64,000 nucleotides of DNA from assembly GCA_963922205.1 (NCBI GenBank), contig CAWUHX010000316.1, positions 186,001 to 250,000 of the forward strand. Direction: 5' to 3'. This stretch comes from Romanomermis culicivorax (lineage: Eukaryota > Nematoda > Enoplea > Mermithida > Mermithidae). Of this stretch, positions 22,697-35,100 are shown piece by piece. Below the pieces are notes generated by a model. That model saw only the letters and a list, made by a program, of their open reading frames with translations, did not search any database and had not been told where the DNA came from. Each line of letters opens with the position of its first letter. The first letter of the stretch is position 1. The position numbers and the translations under genes were made by a program.

Positions 22697-23180
22697 ATGG
22701 CTTCGACAATTCAACAACTGTTGGATTTATCTGAACTCGTTGAATTTTTCAAAGCGCAAAACTTATACTTGAAACCAATATCCAGGATAACTGTCACCGT
22801 ACAACTACCCGTATTGAAGGATCCGAATAAGATTATTTCGAATTGGGACATAATTGAGAAGTTGAAACGTTTGGTAGCTCCAGCTCAATTTACGACCATA
22901 AAGGTGTCCAAAAGTAGCCTGGAATTTGTTCGTTTCGAAGCCGAATTCGACAATCGCGATTTGATGTTGAGAGCATTGAAAATTTTGGACAACGCCAATT
23001 TGAAGATGATCGGATTTTTTGATACGTTCAAAGTTAAAGCAGCTGAAGCGAAGTCAGAATTTCCAACCAGATACGCATGGGATTCGTTTTTTCGGGACGC
23101 AGCAAATATGGACGAAACTAGGCCCGGTGAGAGACCAGATACTGTGCGCTTAGAAAAGTTGCCATGCAAGTGGTTTCAAG
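22697..23180 (+). CDS. AKAP17A: AKAP17A coding exon 1
   Basis: The start ATG at 22697 follows a strong acceptor (CACTTCATTTTCAG, ending 22693), so the exon begins at 22694 and a 5'-UTR exon must lie upstream. The in-frame sequence before the ATG is therefore intron. Encodes residues 1-161 plus one base. Donor CAAG/GTGAGG at 23181. Confidence 0.93.
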
Positions 23181-26100
23181 GTGAGGCAAAAAAGTTAACT
23201 TATATGTAAGATCTCCATAAGAACGAAGCCTCTAATGCTAATCATAATATAATCCAAGGCCGTATAAGTCATAGACTTCTGTAAAGTTTCAATATGATAT
23301 ACCCGTGTTTATCTCGACGATTCTCTTCTACGTGATTGTATTCAAATTTGAAATCATTTCCAATCTCAACCAAATTCAATACGAAGTTCTGTACAGTAGT
23401 TAATGTGACAAATAGAAATAAAAGTTTATACTCACATGTAGAGATTTATTGGGAACCCGTACCCGGAATGAGGCCCGAAATTACCCGACCATTTTGTTGG
23501 ACTAGGATCCGATATTCCTAAAATTTTGCATCCGGACCCTAAGAAATTGTTACAAATCTGATTCGGCTCTGATGTACAACATAGTCATTCACCCGAAAAC
23601 AAATACCCATGCTGAAGAATGTGATGACACATCAATTAACTATGGAAATATGAAAAGTAACAAATCAACACTTTATTGCTGAGATTATTGTGAGGCTGAC
23701 TTAGATTTAAATTCTACAGCAACCAATTTATATTTCACAATATTTTTTTGTCCGTTTCCGTTGTAGTCGTCATCTTTTCAATCTTGATGTTTCTTAATAA
23801 AATTAATCTAAAGTTCAGAAAAGAAATTATATGCATAAGCATTAATATTTCACGAGAGATTATATATATTAGGGACTCAAATCCATTTATTGTGTCTCAA
23901 CGCAACCATACGATTTCGAAATGATTTTGTTTCTCCCATCTATTTTAGTTTCTGAGATGTTCGATCTTCAATATCATGAGTTAAAAATTAATCATACCCA
24001 AAAATCGGGTTGTATGGTCTGTTTTTTTCAAATGCTTGTAACGCAAAAATGCTGAAAGTAAGTAAATGCAGAACTTCTTAAGTAAGTAAATGCAGAACTT
24101 AACCATGCAGAACTTCTTAAGCCGTAGGCATACTTAGCCGCAACGGGCGAAAAACAGTGCGGCCCGCACACTTTTTTGCGGCTTTTAAAAATTGCGGCCC
24201 GCAAGTCACCCGCAACCGTAAAAAACTTTGCGGGTGGTAACCCGCAACCGCATTGCGGTTTACGGGCCCGCAATGAGTTCTAGGGTGGAGTACTTTTTGC
24301 GGTTCTGGTAATTGCAATTGGTACAGTATATGCAATTCTGCGCTGAGTAACACTAAATACCTGAATGCTATCAACTAGATGGCCAACTTTTCCAAAAACC
24401 AACTCCGTCTATCTTTTTTCTCTTGAAGGGAGAGAAAATTAGAAATAACGAAAAAAATTTCAGGCAAGGTTCTCATTGTGGAAAAGATTTTGGGGAATTC
24501 AAAACCGAAAAGATGTATTTCGGTGAACTTTGAAATGTCAAAATCTAATAACTTTATGGCTTCCGTTAGGTATAATCACTGTTTTTTGTGGAGACCATAC
24601 ATGTACGTGTGGGGGGGTTTTGACCCCCAGCAGATTTTTATTGACCCCCAGCAGATTCTTGCTGACCCCCAGCAGATTTGACGCCCCCAGCAATAATTGA
24701 GAAATTGATGAAGAAAAATAAGCAAGAGAGAAGAGAAAGTCGTCATAAAAATGGAAATGATGCTGCAGCTTAACAATTTTTCTAAACAAGGCATACTTGA
24801 TCCCAAATGAGTAACATTATAACTTTAAAAAGTGCATTAGAATACGTTAGAATACCTTTCTCTTCGTCATGAACGAAAAAAAATGTTGTGTTCCACCCCC
24901 TGTTCTGGCTGACCCCCAGCAGAATTTCTATGCTGTGCATGTATGGTGGAGACCCATCATGTCGTTTTCCTCGCTTAAATCCTACACATATGTCTTATTT
25001 TTATGCATGCTTGAGCTTTTCTGAACTTATCCATGCTTCTACAGTCAGTAATTTATCAAAAATATGAGTTTGATTTTTGGGTCAGATTACAAGAATTTAT
25101 CAAAATTCATAGTAACAAAAACCAAAGCAAAGGAAACCTAAATTGCATACAAAATCGACGGCTGACATAATTGTATTGAGCAGTGTTTTTGTGCCAAAAC
25201 ATGATTATTTTGCACAAAAAAATTTGGAATGGCACAAAAAAATTGAGCGTTTGCACTGATTGGCACAAAACTTTTGGCCGGTCACTAAAAACCGTCTGAC
25301 GATCAAGATTATGCAAATTTTGTAGGAAGCTGATCTCGAGAAGATGTTGAAACAAAGCAGCATTAATATAATTTAAATGTCTGAAAATTGTTGTGAATGT
25401 GCTACAGTTTCATTTGTTTGATAAAAAACGTGTTCATTGAAATGTGCTTTAAAACACTGTGTTTTATTTGGTTAAACTTGTAAATTTATAGCAATGAAAA
25501 CGTTATTGTTCAACATTACATTAAACATGGCAAAAACAATTCATTCTCGATTTTGAGTCTGCCAAAAGATGAGGAATAATTTATGGAGCAATTGATCAAA
25601 TCTATCTGGAACATCCAGAAATAGTTCAGAAACATAGGCCTATCGCGTAAGTCCTTGATCAAATTATTGTATTGACTGCCAATTTGACAGGACGAATATA
25701 CCAACGGCGCTTATGTTGGCGACGTTTTTGCATGAGCCACCATAAAGTGCCCAGTGAATTTCCTTCGTCTTCGAAAAATTCATTGAAATGAATGTCCATC
25801 TCTAAAAAACGTTTCAACAATTGAGAAGTTGAATTTGAGAGAATGTGACAATAAAAATTGTTAACAGCATCTGGGAAAAAACGAGTAAAAATATTCATAA
25901 ATAGCTGATTCTTCACATATTTTCCATCAAAAATTCGAAATTTAAATCACATTATGACCAAGTTTCATTAAAAATGATTAAATTTCCCACTAGAAAACTA
26001 ATAGATTTTCCACATTTTTCCGATCAAAAAATCAAAATTTTAATCAAATTTCGATTAATTTTCCATAAAAAATTACTAAATTTTCGACTTTGATAAAAAA

Positions 26101-29100
26101 ACTAGTAAATTTTCACATTTATCACCAACAATTTAAAATTTAAACCTGATTTTGATCAAATTCCATTAAAAAAAAATTAATAAATTTTGGACTTTGATTA
26201 AAAAACTTGAAATTTTTCACATTTTTTGCTCAAACATTCAAAATTTAAATTGAATTATAATTAATTTTCCATGAAAAAAGAAAGTTTTTCACCTTTGATT
26301 GAAAAAAACCGCATTTTTTTGCCCAGAAAATCAAAATGTTAATCAGATATCTATAAGCAAATGATCAATTTTCTGCGTCGATCAAAACAATCAGCAAATT
26401 TTTCGCTCAATTTTATCCAAAAATTTCCTGAAATCCGGATTTTCGCCAGATTGTTGCAAATTTTGACCAAAAAAATGGCGAGCTTTTACGGTTTTTCAAT
26501 TTGAAAGTTAAATTTCTAAAAAAATTTATTTGAAATTTTAATTGTTGTCGATTTTCCTAAAATATACGTCTAAAAAGTAGCCGTTTTTTCATTAAAAATT
26601 TTGAAAAAATATTAAAATTTTAGAATTTTTGCTTTTTTTCCTTATAAAAAAAGCGGAGCTGAAACAAGTTTTCACTAGAAAATATTAAAATTTTCGTGGA
26701 ACTAATTCCGAATTTCAAGCTCACCAAATTTACGTCGAATTTGTTTTAAAGTTAAAAATTGATTATTTGTTGGTTCGACCCGTAAACCGGCTTCGATGGC
26801 CTCTGAGGCTTTACAAAATCCTTTCTCATATATGCCATTGCCAAATTGAAAATATAATCACGTTTTTCGACGTCGTCATCGTATTTTTTCAGTGAATCTG
26901 AAAAAAATTTAAATGCTATTCTAAACGATTCCGATACTGGAATTCATTTTTTGAATAGTCGAAAATTATTTTTCCACTTTTGACAATTTTTGGATTGATT
27001 CTTAAAAATTCAAATAATTTTATATTCACGGAAATTTCCACAATTTAAACATTTTCCAAAGTTGATTCAGACTTACTTTTGAGTAGATAAATGTATGAAC
27101 TTGAAAACAATTTTTTGATTTTATCATCAGCAGAATTGAAAATTTTGCATTTTTTATGATTTCGGAATGAAATTTTATTGGGAAGTCAATTGGAATCGGA
27201 TGATAATTTTGCATTTTTGAGCAAGAAACTCAGAAATTGAGATTTTTTTATAAAAACCCGAAATTTGATTTCCGTCAATTTGATACTCATTACCCATTTT
27301 AAAATTTTACCTCCTGTTTCTTCTTAAGCAATGAGTGTAACTCAAAAAAGCTTTAGACGTCGGAAAGCCGCATTTCACTTGTTTTTCGTACGAAGCGTCG
27401 TATTTATGTATCTAAAAAATAATTTAAACCTTTAAAAAGTATAAATTTATGGGCTTTTTAATAAAAAAAATTTTTATACAAATGTTAGAATTTGAATGGC
27501 TTCTTCAGGGCGCAGCGCTGTTGAGGCTCTTCCAGACGAAGTTGTTAGTTAAAATAGTATCTAGGGTCTGAAATGTAAAAACAAAAAATTGATGAAAAAA
27601 CGAGAATTATAAAATCGCGATATCTCGAGTAGTTTCACAATTTGAATGCAAAGAATAACATATTCGTGATCAGCAGCATCGAATTAGCCTTATGACACTA
27701 AAAAATGAAAATTTTTTTTCGGTACCACCTAAACTGCAGAAGTACCGATGATCCAACTGCAAAAAATTATGTTCACGAAAGCCTAAAATTCTGGAGGACC
27801 ACAAAACGATTTCGAGAAAATTTTAAAATCTAGATTTTTGTCAAATACGCAAAAAAAACAATACAAGGTCAAACATTCATCCATAACATGCCAATGTTTT
27901 AAAGCATTTCCTAACCGCACAACAAAACTGATATACGAAGAATCATATACGATTTGAAATTCGGCGCAAAGCGCCGAAAACTTTTGGGCATTTTTCCTTT
28001 CAAAACACATAAAAATGAGTCATGGGCCCATGGATTTTCGAACTGATCTAGATAGCTGGCATCATGAGGAGTCCGAAAATGCCAGTTTGGACCATATTTG
28101 GGGAGGGAACCGATTTGTAAAAAAATTCCCATATTCTTCATACCTGTGAGAGGTCCGACCAGTTGGGGGCGGGTCGAAAAAGGTCGAAATTTTTCCCAAA
28201 AAAGGCCAAAGACATACACTTTTTGTCAATTTTTTTCCAAACTGGGGGGGTTGGGTATATGGTTGGCCAAGTTGGGGGGTCCCCCCAATTGCAGGTATGC
28301 TTTCTCCTTCTAAACACGGGCCTGGATCGATCATCGACAGTTGCAGAAGAAAAAATAAGCTTAAAAAGTGATGTTGTGCAACGTTTCTGGGAGGCTGATA
28401 ATCAAAATTTTTTCGGCATCAAGCGCCGAATTAGTTTCTCACACTAGTTTCTCATTTTTCTCGAAAACTCAATCAATTGAGTTTTAAAAGCCTAAAATTG
28501 ACGCCTATTAATTGAATGAAATAAAAAAACTAGCTTTTGATGGTTTTTTCCGATAGAATTGAGCAAATACATAAATTTTAGAGTGAGCAACCAAAAATTT
28601 ATCCGTGTAACGAAAATTTTCCCTCAAGTTGCACATTGCAACCTGTCCTGCACAAAAAAAGCCCTGGTAATAACCACCGTTTCTTTCCTCAAATGGGGTG
28701 TTTTGAGGAAACAAATTTCGAAATGAGGAAAAAATTTGGGGTATAGTTCTCATTGTAGAAAATTTTTTGGGAATTCGAAACCGAAAAGATGCGTTTTAGT
28801 GGACTAAAAGGGTCAAAATCTCAAAGTTTTCCGGGGTCATGGGTGTAATAATAACCATTTTCTATCAGGCGCGGCCGTTAGCATATCTACTTCGACTTAT
28901 TAATTAACGCTCAACATTTTCTATCAATCGAGCTAGCTCGTTTCATTTTCTAATCGCTCACAGTCAATTATGTCACCGAAAGTAGAGATTTTTCATCAAT
29001 TCTCTCAATTTTTCTCTCGATGCATGGAATTTTTTAAACGTTTGCAACCTGAACTTTATCATTTATTGTAGATGGAAATTGAAGACATAATTCTACACTG

Positions 29101-32100
29101 CGATTTTGGAACTTCTGTTCACAAATATCTGTTGGAGAGGTTTATTTTCCAGCGTTTTATAACATAGAACAAATTACACTATATCAGTTTGATTTTAATT
29201 CATTTCTCAACGTTGTGAAGGTTTATTTTCCAGCGTTTTAGAAGGTGAAAATCCAAAAAATTTTTCGGCGCTCCGCGTCAGATCAAGCTACAACTAAATA
29301 AAATTAGATGATTCCAGGGTTAGCGGGCATTGGGTTTTTGGGTTGATGGGTTTTTTTGGGTTGGAAAATTCTGGGTTGATGGGTTTTTTTGGGTTGGAAA
29401 ATTCTGGGTTTTTGGGTTTTTTAAGAAAAAAAATTCATTTTTTTCCATTTTGTTCTCAGGAATAAAGTTTCTTCCTGATTTAATAATCAAAATGACAGTT
29501 AAGCCAACTTTAATAACTGCAATGCAGTCTTTTTTGACACTGACATGACAACAGAGTTGAGATGAGATCACACAACAAACAAATCAAATGCTATCGTTAA
29601 TTTTCAATTCAGGAGACTTCTTAGCTTTATTCGATTCGGTTCCTATGACTGTTCTGTTGAGTTGACTTATTCTAATCGAAAAGCTAAAGATTCATATTCA
29701 ATAAATTTAACTTATGTTTGAATTGTCTTTTGGCTGAAGTTGATTTGATTCGGTAGTTTATCTGAATATTAGGCAGATTTTACTGCTCATAAGTTATGAG
29801 TACTTATGAGCAGTGCCAGTGAGACACAGCATTACTTGTGATTGCTAAAGTCTGCTCACAGCCATCAGCATTTGGTGAGCTGACTTGAGCAGCCCTGAAA
29901 TTTTGAGAGAGACAGCACTTTTTGGCTTCAGAAATGGTTTGAAATTGGGCCACCAACCAAGTGTTTTGGTTGAATGGCTGTAAGCAGTATGAATGTTGAA
30001 GAAAGAAACATCAAACTTTTTTCAGCCTGCAAAAACACAATTTACAAGCAACTCAATGAATAAATGATCTCGGCAAGTGAAGATGGTGAAAAAAATACGT
30101 TTTGTTACAAAATGCTGGAGAGCGGCCAAAAATCTGCTATGCAATATTGGTTGACGGAAGGCAAACGTGGCCTTCGTTCCAAAAAATTGTCTTGAGAGTA
30201 CGTTTTTTAAGACTATTAATGGCGAGCAAGCGAAATTTATTTTGTCAGGTTAGAATCACGTGTTTTCCATTTTGGTGTTCACTGTGTCATCAGAGCGTAA
30301 TTTTGGCAACATTTGGCTCTGTTCACAGAAAATTGCATAATCGATTGCCATCTGCATCAGTCGAAAAGCTAGTCTTCATAAAATTCAATGCCAAAAAATT
30401 TTTTGACTGTGCATTAGTATATTATATTATTTTATTTGTTCTGATAAGGAATCGGTATTTTTGCTTAAAATCAGGAAAAATGATATGAAAATGTCTTGCA
30501 TTATTAAGAATAAAACTTTAGATAAGTTGCATTTGCTTCTCTTTCATACTTAATTCAGACCCACAATTGTGAAATGAAAAAAACCCTGATTAAACCAATA
30601 AAAAATCAAAAAAACCCATTAGGAACCCGAAAAAACCAAAATTCGAAATTTTGAAAATGGTTTTTTTCCCAACCCTGGATGATTCTATTCGGAACCACAG
30701 AAATGTTAATAGCGGAGAAATTCACGAGAATTCTATCGTTAACATGCTTTATCGGCTCTTGTAGAACTCCAATATATTCTTCGTGAGCTCATTTTGACTA
30801 ACCCAACCAGAATTTTCTCAATTTTTCTTTTACTTTTGCAGGTTTCTGACTCTAAAAACAACAAATGCTTGGGTACACCGTTTTTTTTCCTCAAATGGGG
30901 TCTTTTGTGGGAAAAAATTTCGAAATGAGGAAAAAAGTTTTGGGGAATTCAAAATCGAAAAGATGCGTTTTGATGGACTTGAAAAGGTCAAAATCTCACA
31001 ATTTTCAGGCGCTTCGTGCCGGTCATGGGTATATAATGATAACTATTTTCTATCAGGCGCGGCCGTTAGCATACCTACTTCGACTCACTAATTAACGCTC
31101 AACAGTTTCTATCAATCGAGCTAGCTCGTTTCATTTTCTAATCGTTAACAGTCAATTATGTCGCCGAAAAAAGAGATTTTTCATCAATTCTCTCAATTTT
31201 TTCTCTCGATGCTTGGAATTTTTTTAACGTTTGCAACCTGAACTTTTGAATTTATTGAAGGTGAAAATTGAAGACATCATTCTAGACTGCGATTTTAAAA
31301 CTTCTGCTTACGAATATCCGTTGGAGAGATTTATTTTCCAGCGTTTTAGAATATAAAAATCCGAAAATTTTTCCGGCGCTCCGCGCCAGAATGGGGAGCA
31401 AATTACACTTCATCATTCTGATTTTAATTTATTTCCTAACGTTATGAAAGTTCATTTTCCAGCATTTTAGAAAGTGAAAATCCAAAAAATTTTCCAGCGC
31501 TATGCGCCGGACCAAGCGCTAAATCAAATTAGATGACTCTAATCGGATCGGAACCACAGAAATGTTAATAGCGGATAAATTCATGAGAACTCTATCGTTA
31601 ACATGCTTTACCCGTTCCTGTAGAACTCCAATATATTCTTCATGAGCTCATTTTGACTAACATATCCAGAATTTGCTCCATTTTTTCCTCATTTTTGCAG
31701 GTTTCTGATTCCAAATACAACAAAATGCTTGAGTATACTCCTAAAATGCATAAAAAAGCATCCGTAGCCACATTATAAGCGTTTTTAAAAATGTGGAAAA
31801 TTTTTGGAAAATGAGGAAAGAAATTTTGGGTCCGGTTCTCATGTGGAAAAAATCTTTGAGGAAAAAAAACGGTGCTTGGGTATGCTCCTAATTGCGTAAA
31901 AAAGCATCCGTAGCCACGGTACAGTGTGCACATGCGCGGTAATTGAACAAGCAATGTATACTTCAGTTCATCTTTTTTCGGTTACAAGCATTTTAAAAGA
32001 AACAGACTATAGTTTTTCTTACTGCGTTTGAATTTTTTTTCTAATTTTGTACCCTTTGATACCTTGCAAAGTGTCCGAATAGAGATAGAAAAATGCCGAA

Positions 32101-35100
32101 AAAGTCATTTGGATATCTTTCCGGACACTTTCCCATAGGATGCCGCAGAATGTTTTCACCATTTTTGTAGGCACAAATGTCCAACATATTATGTTGAAAT
32201 TTTTTTCAGCAATTATCAGAGCTAAATAAATGAAAATTTACCAAAACTTCCACCCACATTTTTTCTTGTGATTTATTGTATAGGTAACGACGAATCCTTT
32301 TTTCGCTGATTCTTCAGATTCAAAAAGATATTTGAATGACAGTGCAGTGTGTGCCAATCGTTACAACTCCTAAAATGGTACACAAATTGGATTGAAATTA
32401 ACACAATACTTTGGACATTAGTGCCTACAAAAATTATGAAAAAACATTGGGGCATCCTACGGGAAAGTGTCCAGAAAGTGATTCAAATGATTTTTTCGGC
32501 TTTTTCCCAGCTCCTTCTGGACACTTCAAGAAGTGTAAAACATGAAACGTCCAACATTAGATAAAATTTTTCAAATGGAATATGTGAAACCACACAATAT
32601 ATGCCCTATTAAATGGATTCCAGTAATCCAGTATATATATATATATATTGAAATATTAGTGACTAAGCATCTCTATAATCTCACTTTTGATCCTTAGATT
32701 AATATTTTTAATAAACATCTAGAATGACCGAAAAACTCCAATTTGTGAAATTCAACTTGTTTGCTGTAGATTTTAAATCTAAGTCAGTCTCACAATTATC
32801 TAACAAATAAGGTTTTAATCTGTTACTTATCATATTTCAATAATTAATTGTTGTGTCATCACATTCTTTAACATGGGTATTTGTTTTCAGCCGAATGACT
32901 ATGTTACACATCAGACCCGAATCAGAATTATAAGAATTTCTTTGGATTCAGGTCCAGCAAAAAGATCGGGTAATTTTGGGTCTCATTTCGGGTCCGGGTC
33001 CCCGATACATCTCTAGTTTGATGTACTGACGGGTGTCCACTAAAAATCTGCACAACTTTTTCACTGTAAATTTTTCTTTTCGTTGTAAATTGCATACAGT
33101 GTTTTTTATACGAATCAATAGTGCGAAAAATTCTCTACAAGCTAGTGTTTGTTTTATTAATTGATCTTTTAATTGTCCCATTCAACATGAGTTCATCTGA
33201 AGATAGTCTTCGTTTACGTGTGTACAACTTCTATAATACTCATTCTAATAAGCCCAAATCTTTCACCGTCAAACATTTTAAAGAAGGATCGTCAAATCGA
33301 ACAATTTATAATATTCTCCAATGCTTCTCAAATGGCCAGGGTGCGATTCGAATTTCTGGATCCAGTCGAAAAGCTGTATTAATGCCAAAACCAAAAGTTA
33401 AACACTTGAATGTTATGATTAAGAGCAACGACTCGATGTCAATTCATCAATGCGCCCGCAGGTTTGGAATCAGCAAGTCTTACACTCACAAAATTGTCAA
33501 AAATAAGCTAAATTTGAAATACCGAAAGAAATTAGTTATTCCATCTCGATCTGACGTTCAAATAAAATTGGCAAAAACGAAGTGTGGATGGCTGATTCGC
33601 AAATTTGGCACCCCTCAATTTATTTTGGACGATGAGTCGTATTTCACCTGTACCCACTCAAGTATCAATGGAAACGGTGGATTTTATACCAACGACATTT
33701 CTTCAACCCCGGCATCCATCAAATATACAAAAAAAGCCAAATTCAAACAAAAGGTACTGGTCTGGTTGGCTATCGGACCAAGGGGAATAAGCCAGTTGTT
33801 TATTCGTAAATCAGGCTATGCCATCAACGCCGAAAGATATTTAAACGAGTGCATTAAATGCCAACTCATTCCTTACATACGACAGAATTACATAGATGGC
33901 CATTACGTGTTTTGGCCGGATCAGGCTAGTTCCCATTACGCCAAAATAGTCGTGGAACATTTAAAGGCCGAAAACATCACTTTTGTCGATAAATATTTCA
34001 ATCCAGCCAATGTTCCAGAAATTCGAGTTATTGAAGATTTTTGGTCTTATTTAAAATCCTTGGTGTAGGCCAAGGGATGGCAAGCTAAAAATTTAAATCA
34101 ATTAATCAAACGTATTAAATATTGTATAAGTAAATGTGACCAAAATGTTGTACAACGTTTATGCGCTAGTACTCGAAAAAGGATTAATTTAGTTCATTAC
34201 AATGGTGTGATTGAAATTCGTTCGTGATTTTTGTTTGTTCAGTTTATCTCAGGCTTTCGAATGGCGTATTTATTGTAGTTCTTTATTTATTGTTTGTAAA
34301 TTAAAATTCGTTTTAAAAGTTGTGCAGATTTTTAGTGGACACCCGTTAATTGTTCCACAAACGATCATTTTACACTCTGCAAGAAAGTTTAAACAGTCGA
34401 AAATGAGAAGCAAAGATGAAGAAAAACACTGTTTCACCTATGATGCCGCCGAATTTTATCTGTTTTTTTCGTTTATACATTCATACACTAGATGTGAAAA
34501 CAGCATCGCCATTCGAATACCCCTTGCGGAGTTACACAAGCGCAAAGAAAGCAAAATCCTGAAAATTGCTTAATAATCAATAAACATTTTTTGGCATCTT
34601 TGTGTTTTCATGCAGTTGATTCTTTTTCTCAATACTACTGAAACCAGAAAATACATTAAAAAGACCACAATCTTTTGGACACGTTGTAGCAAAACTATGA
34701 TTTATGATTCTATTTGCATTTTCATATACTTGATAAATTTTGTTTCATTCCGTTGAGTCACTGATCTAAAAAATGATGCAAGCTCCCGGCCAATCAGTTT
34801 TCACCGAACTGATTCAAGTCATTGATCTAGAAGGATGATACAAGCCTCCCGCCTAATCAAACCTCACAAAGTCCATGTTATTCACCTGAAAAAGAAAAAC
34901 CATAAAACTTGCTGTGTGAATAGCAGTTTGATTTTTGTATTTGCATGTCATTTTACATTTGTCATATACATTTAGGGAAATGATCCTTCTTCAAGGCTTG
35001 AAGACGTGCAACATATGAAAAGAATCTCATGAGAAAATGACTGATCTAAATCAGCACTGAAGATTTTTTCCTACCCATACAGCAAATCGTAGAAAAACCT

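Larger units (their letters stand above)
28675..31917 (+). mobile_element. Family B element (B3), carrying M2 and a second B copy
   Basis: Starts CACCGTTTCTTTCC at 28675. B sequence is interrupted by M2 (29315-30677) and by B4 (30876-31874), and ends at about 31917 after GCATCCGTAGCCAC, so the far end is lost. Both insertions have clear TSDs, giving the order B3, then M2 and B4. Confidence 0.85.

Noticed and set aside
24028..24374. Cys/Gly-rich and other minus-strand frames
   Set aside because: Caused by the GC-rich self-complementary block; no family resemblance.
34211..34573. 120-codon plus-strand frame
   Set aside because: It spans the mariner terminal repeat and repeat E; it is a chance frame over an insertion junction.
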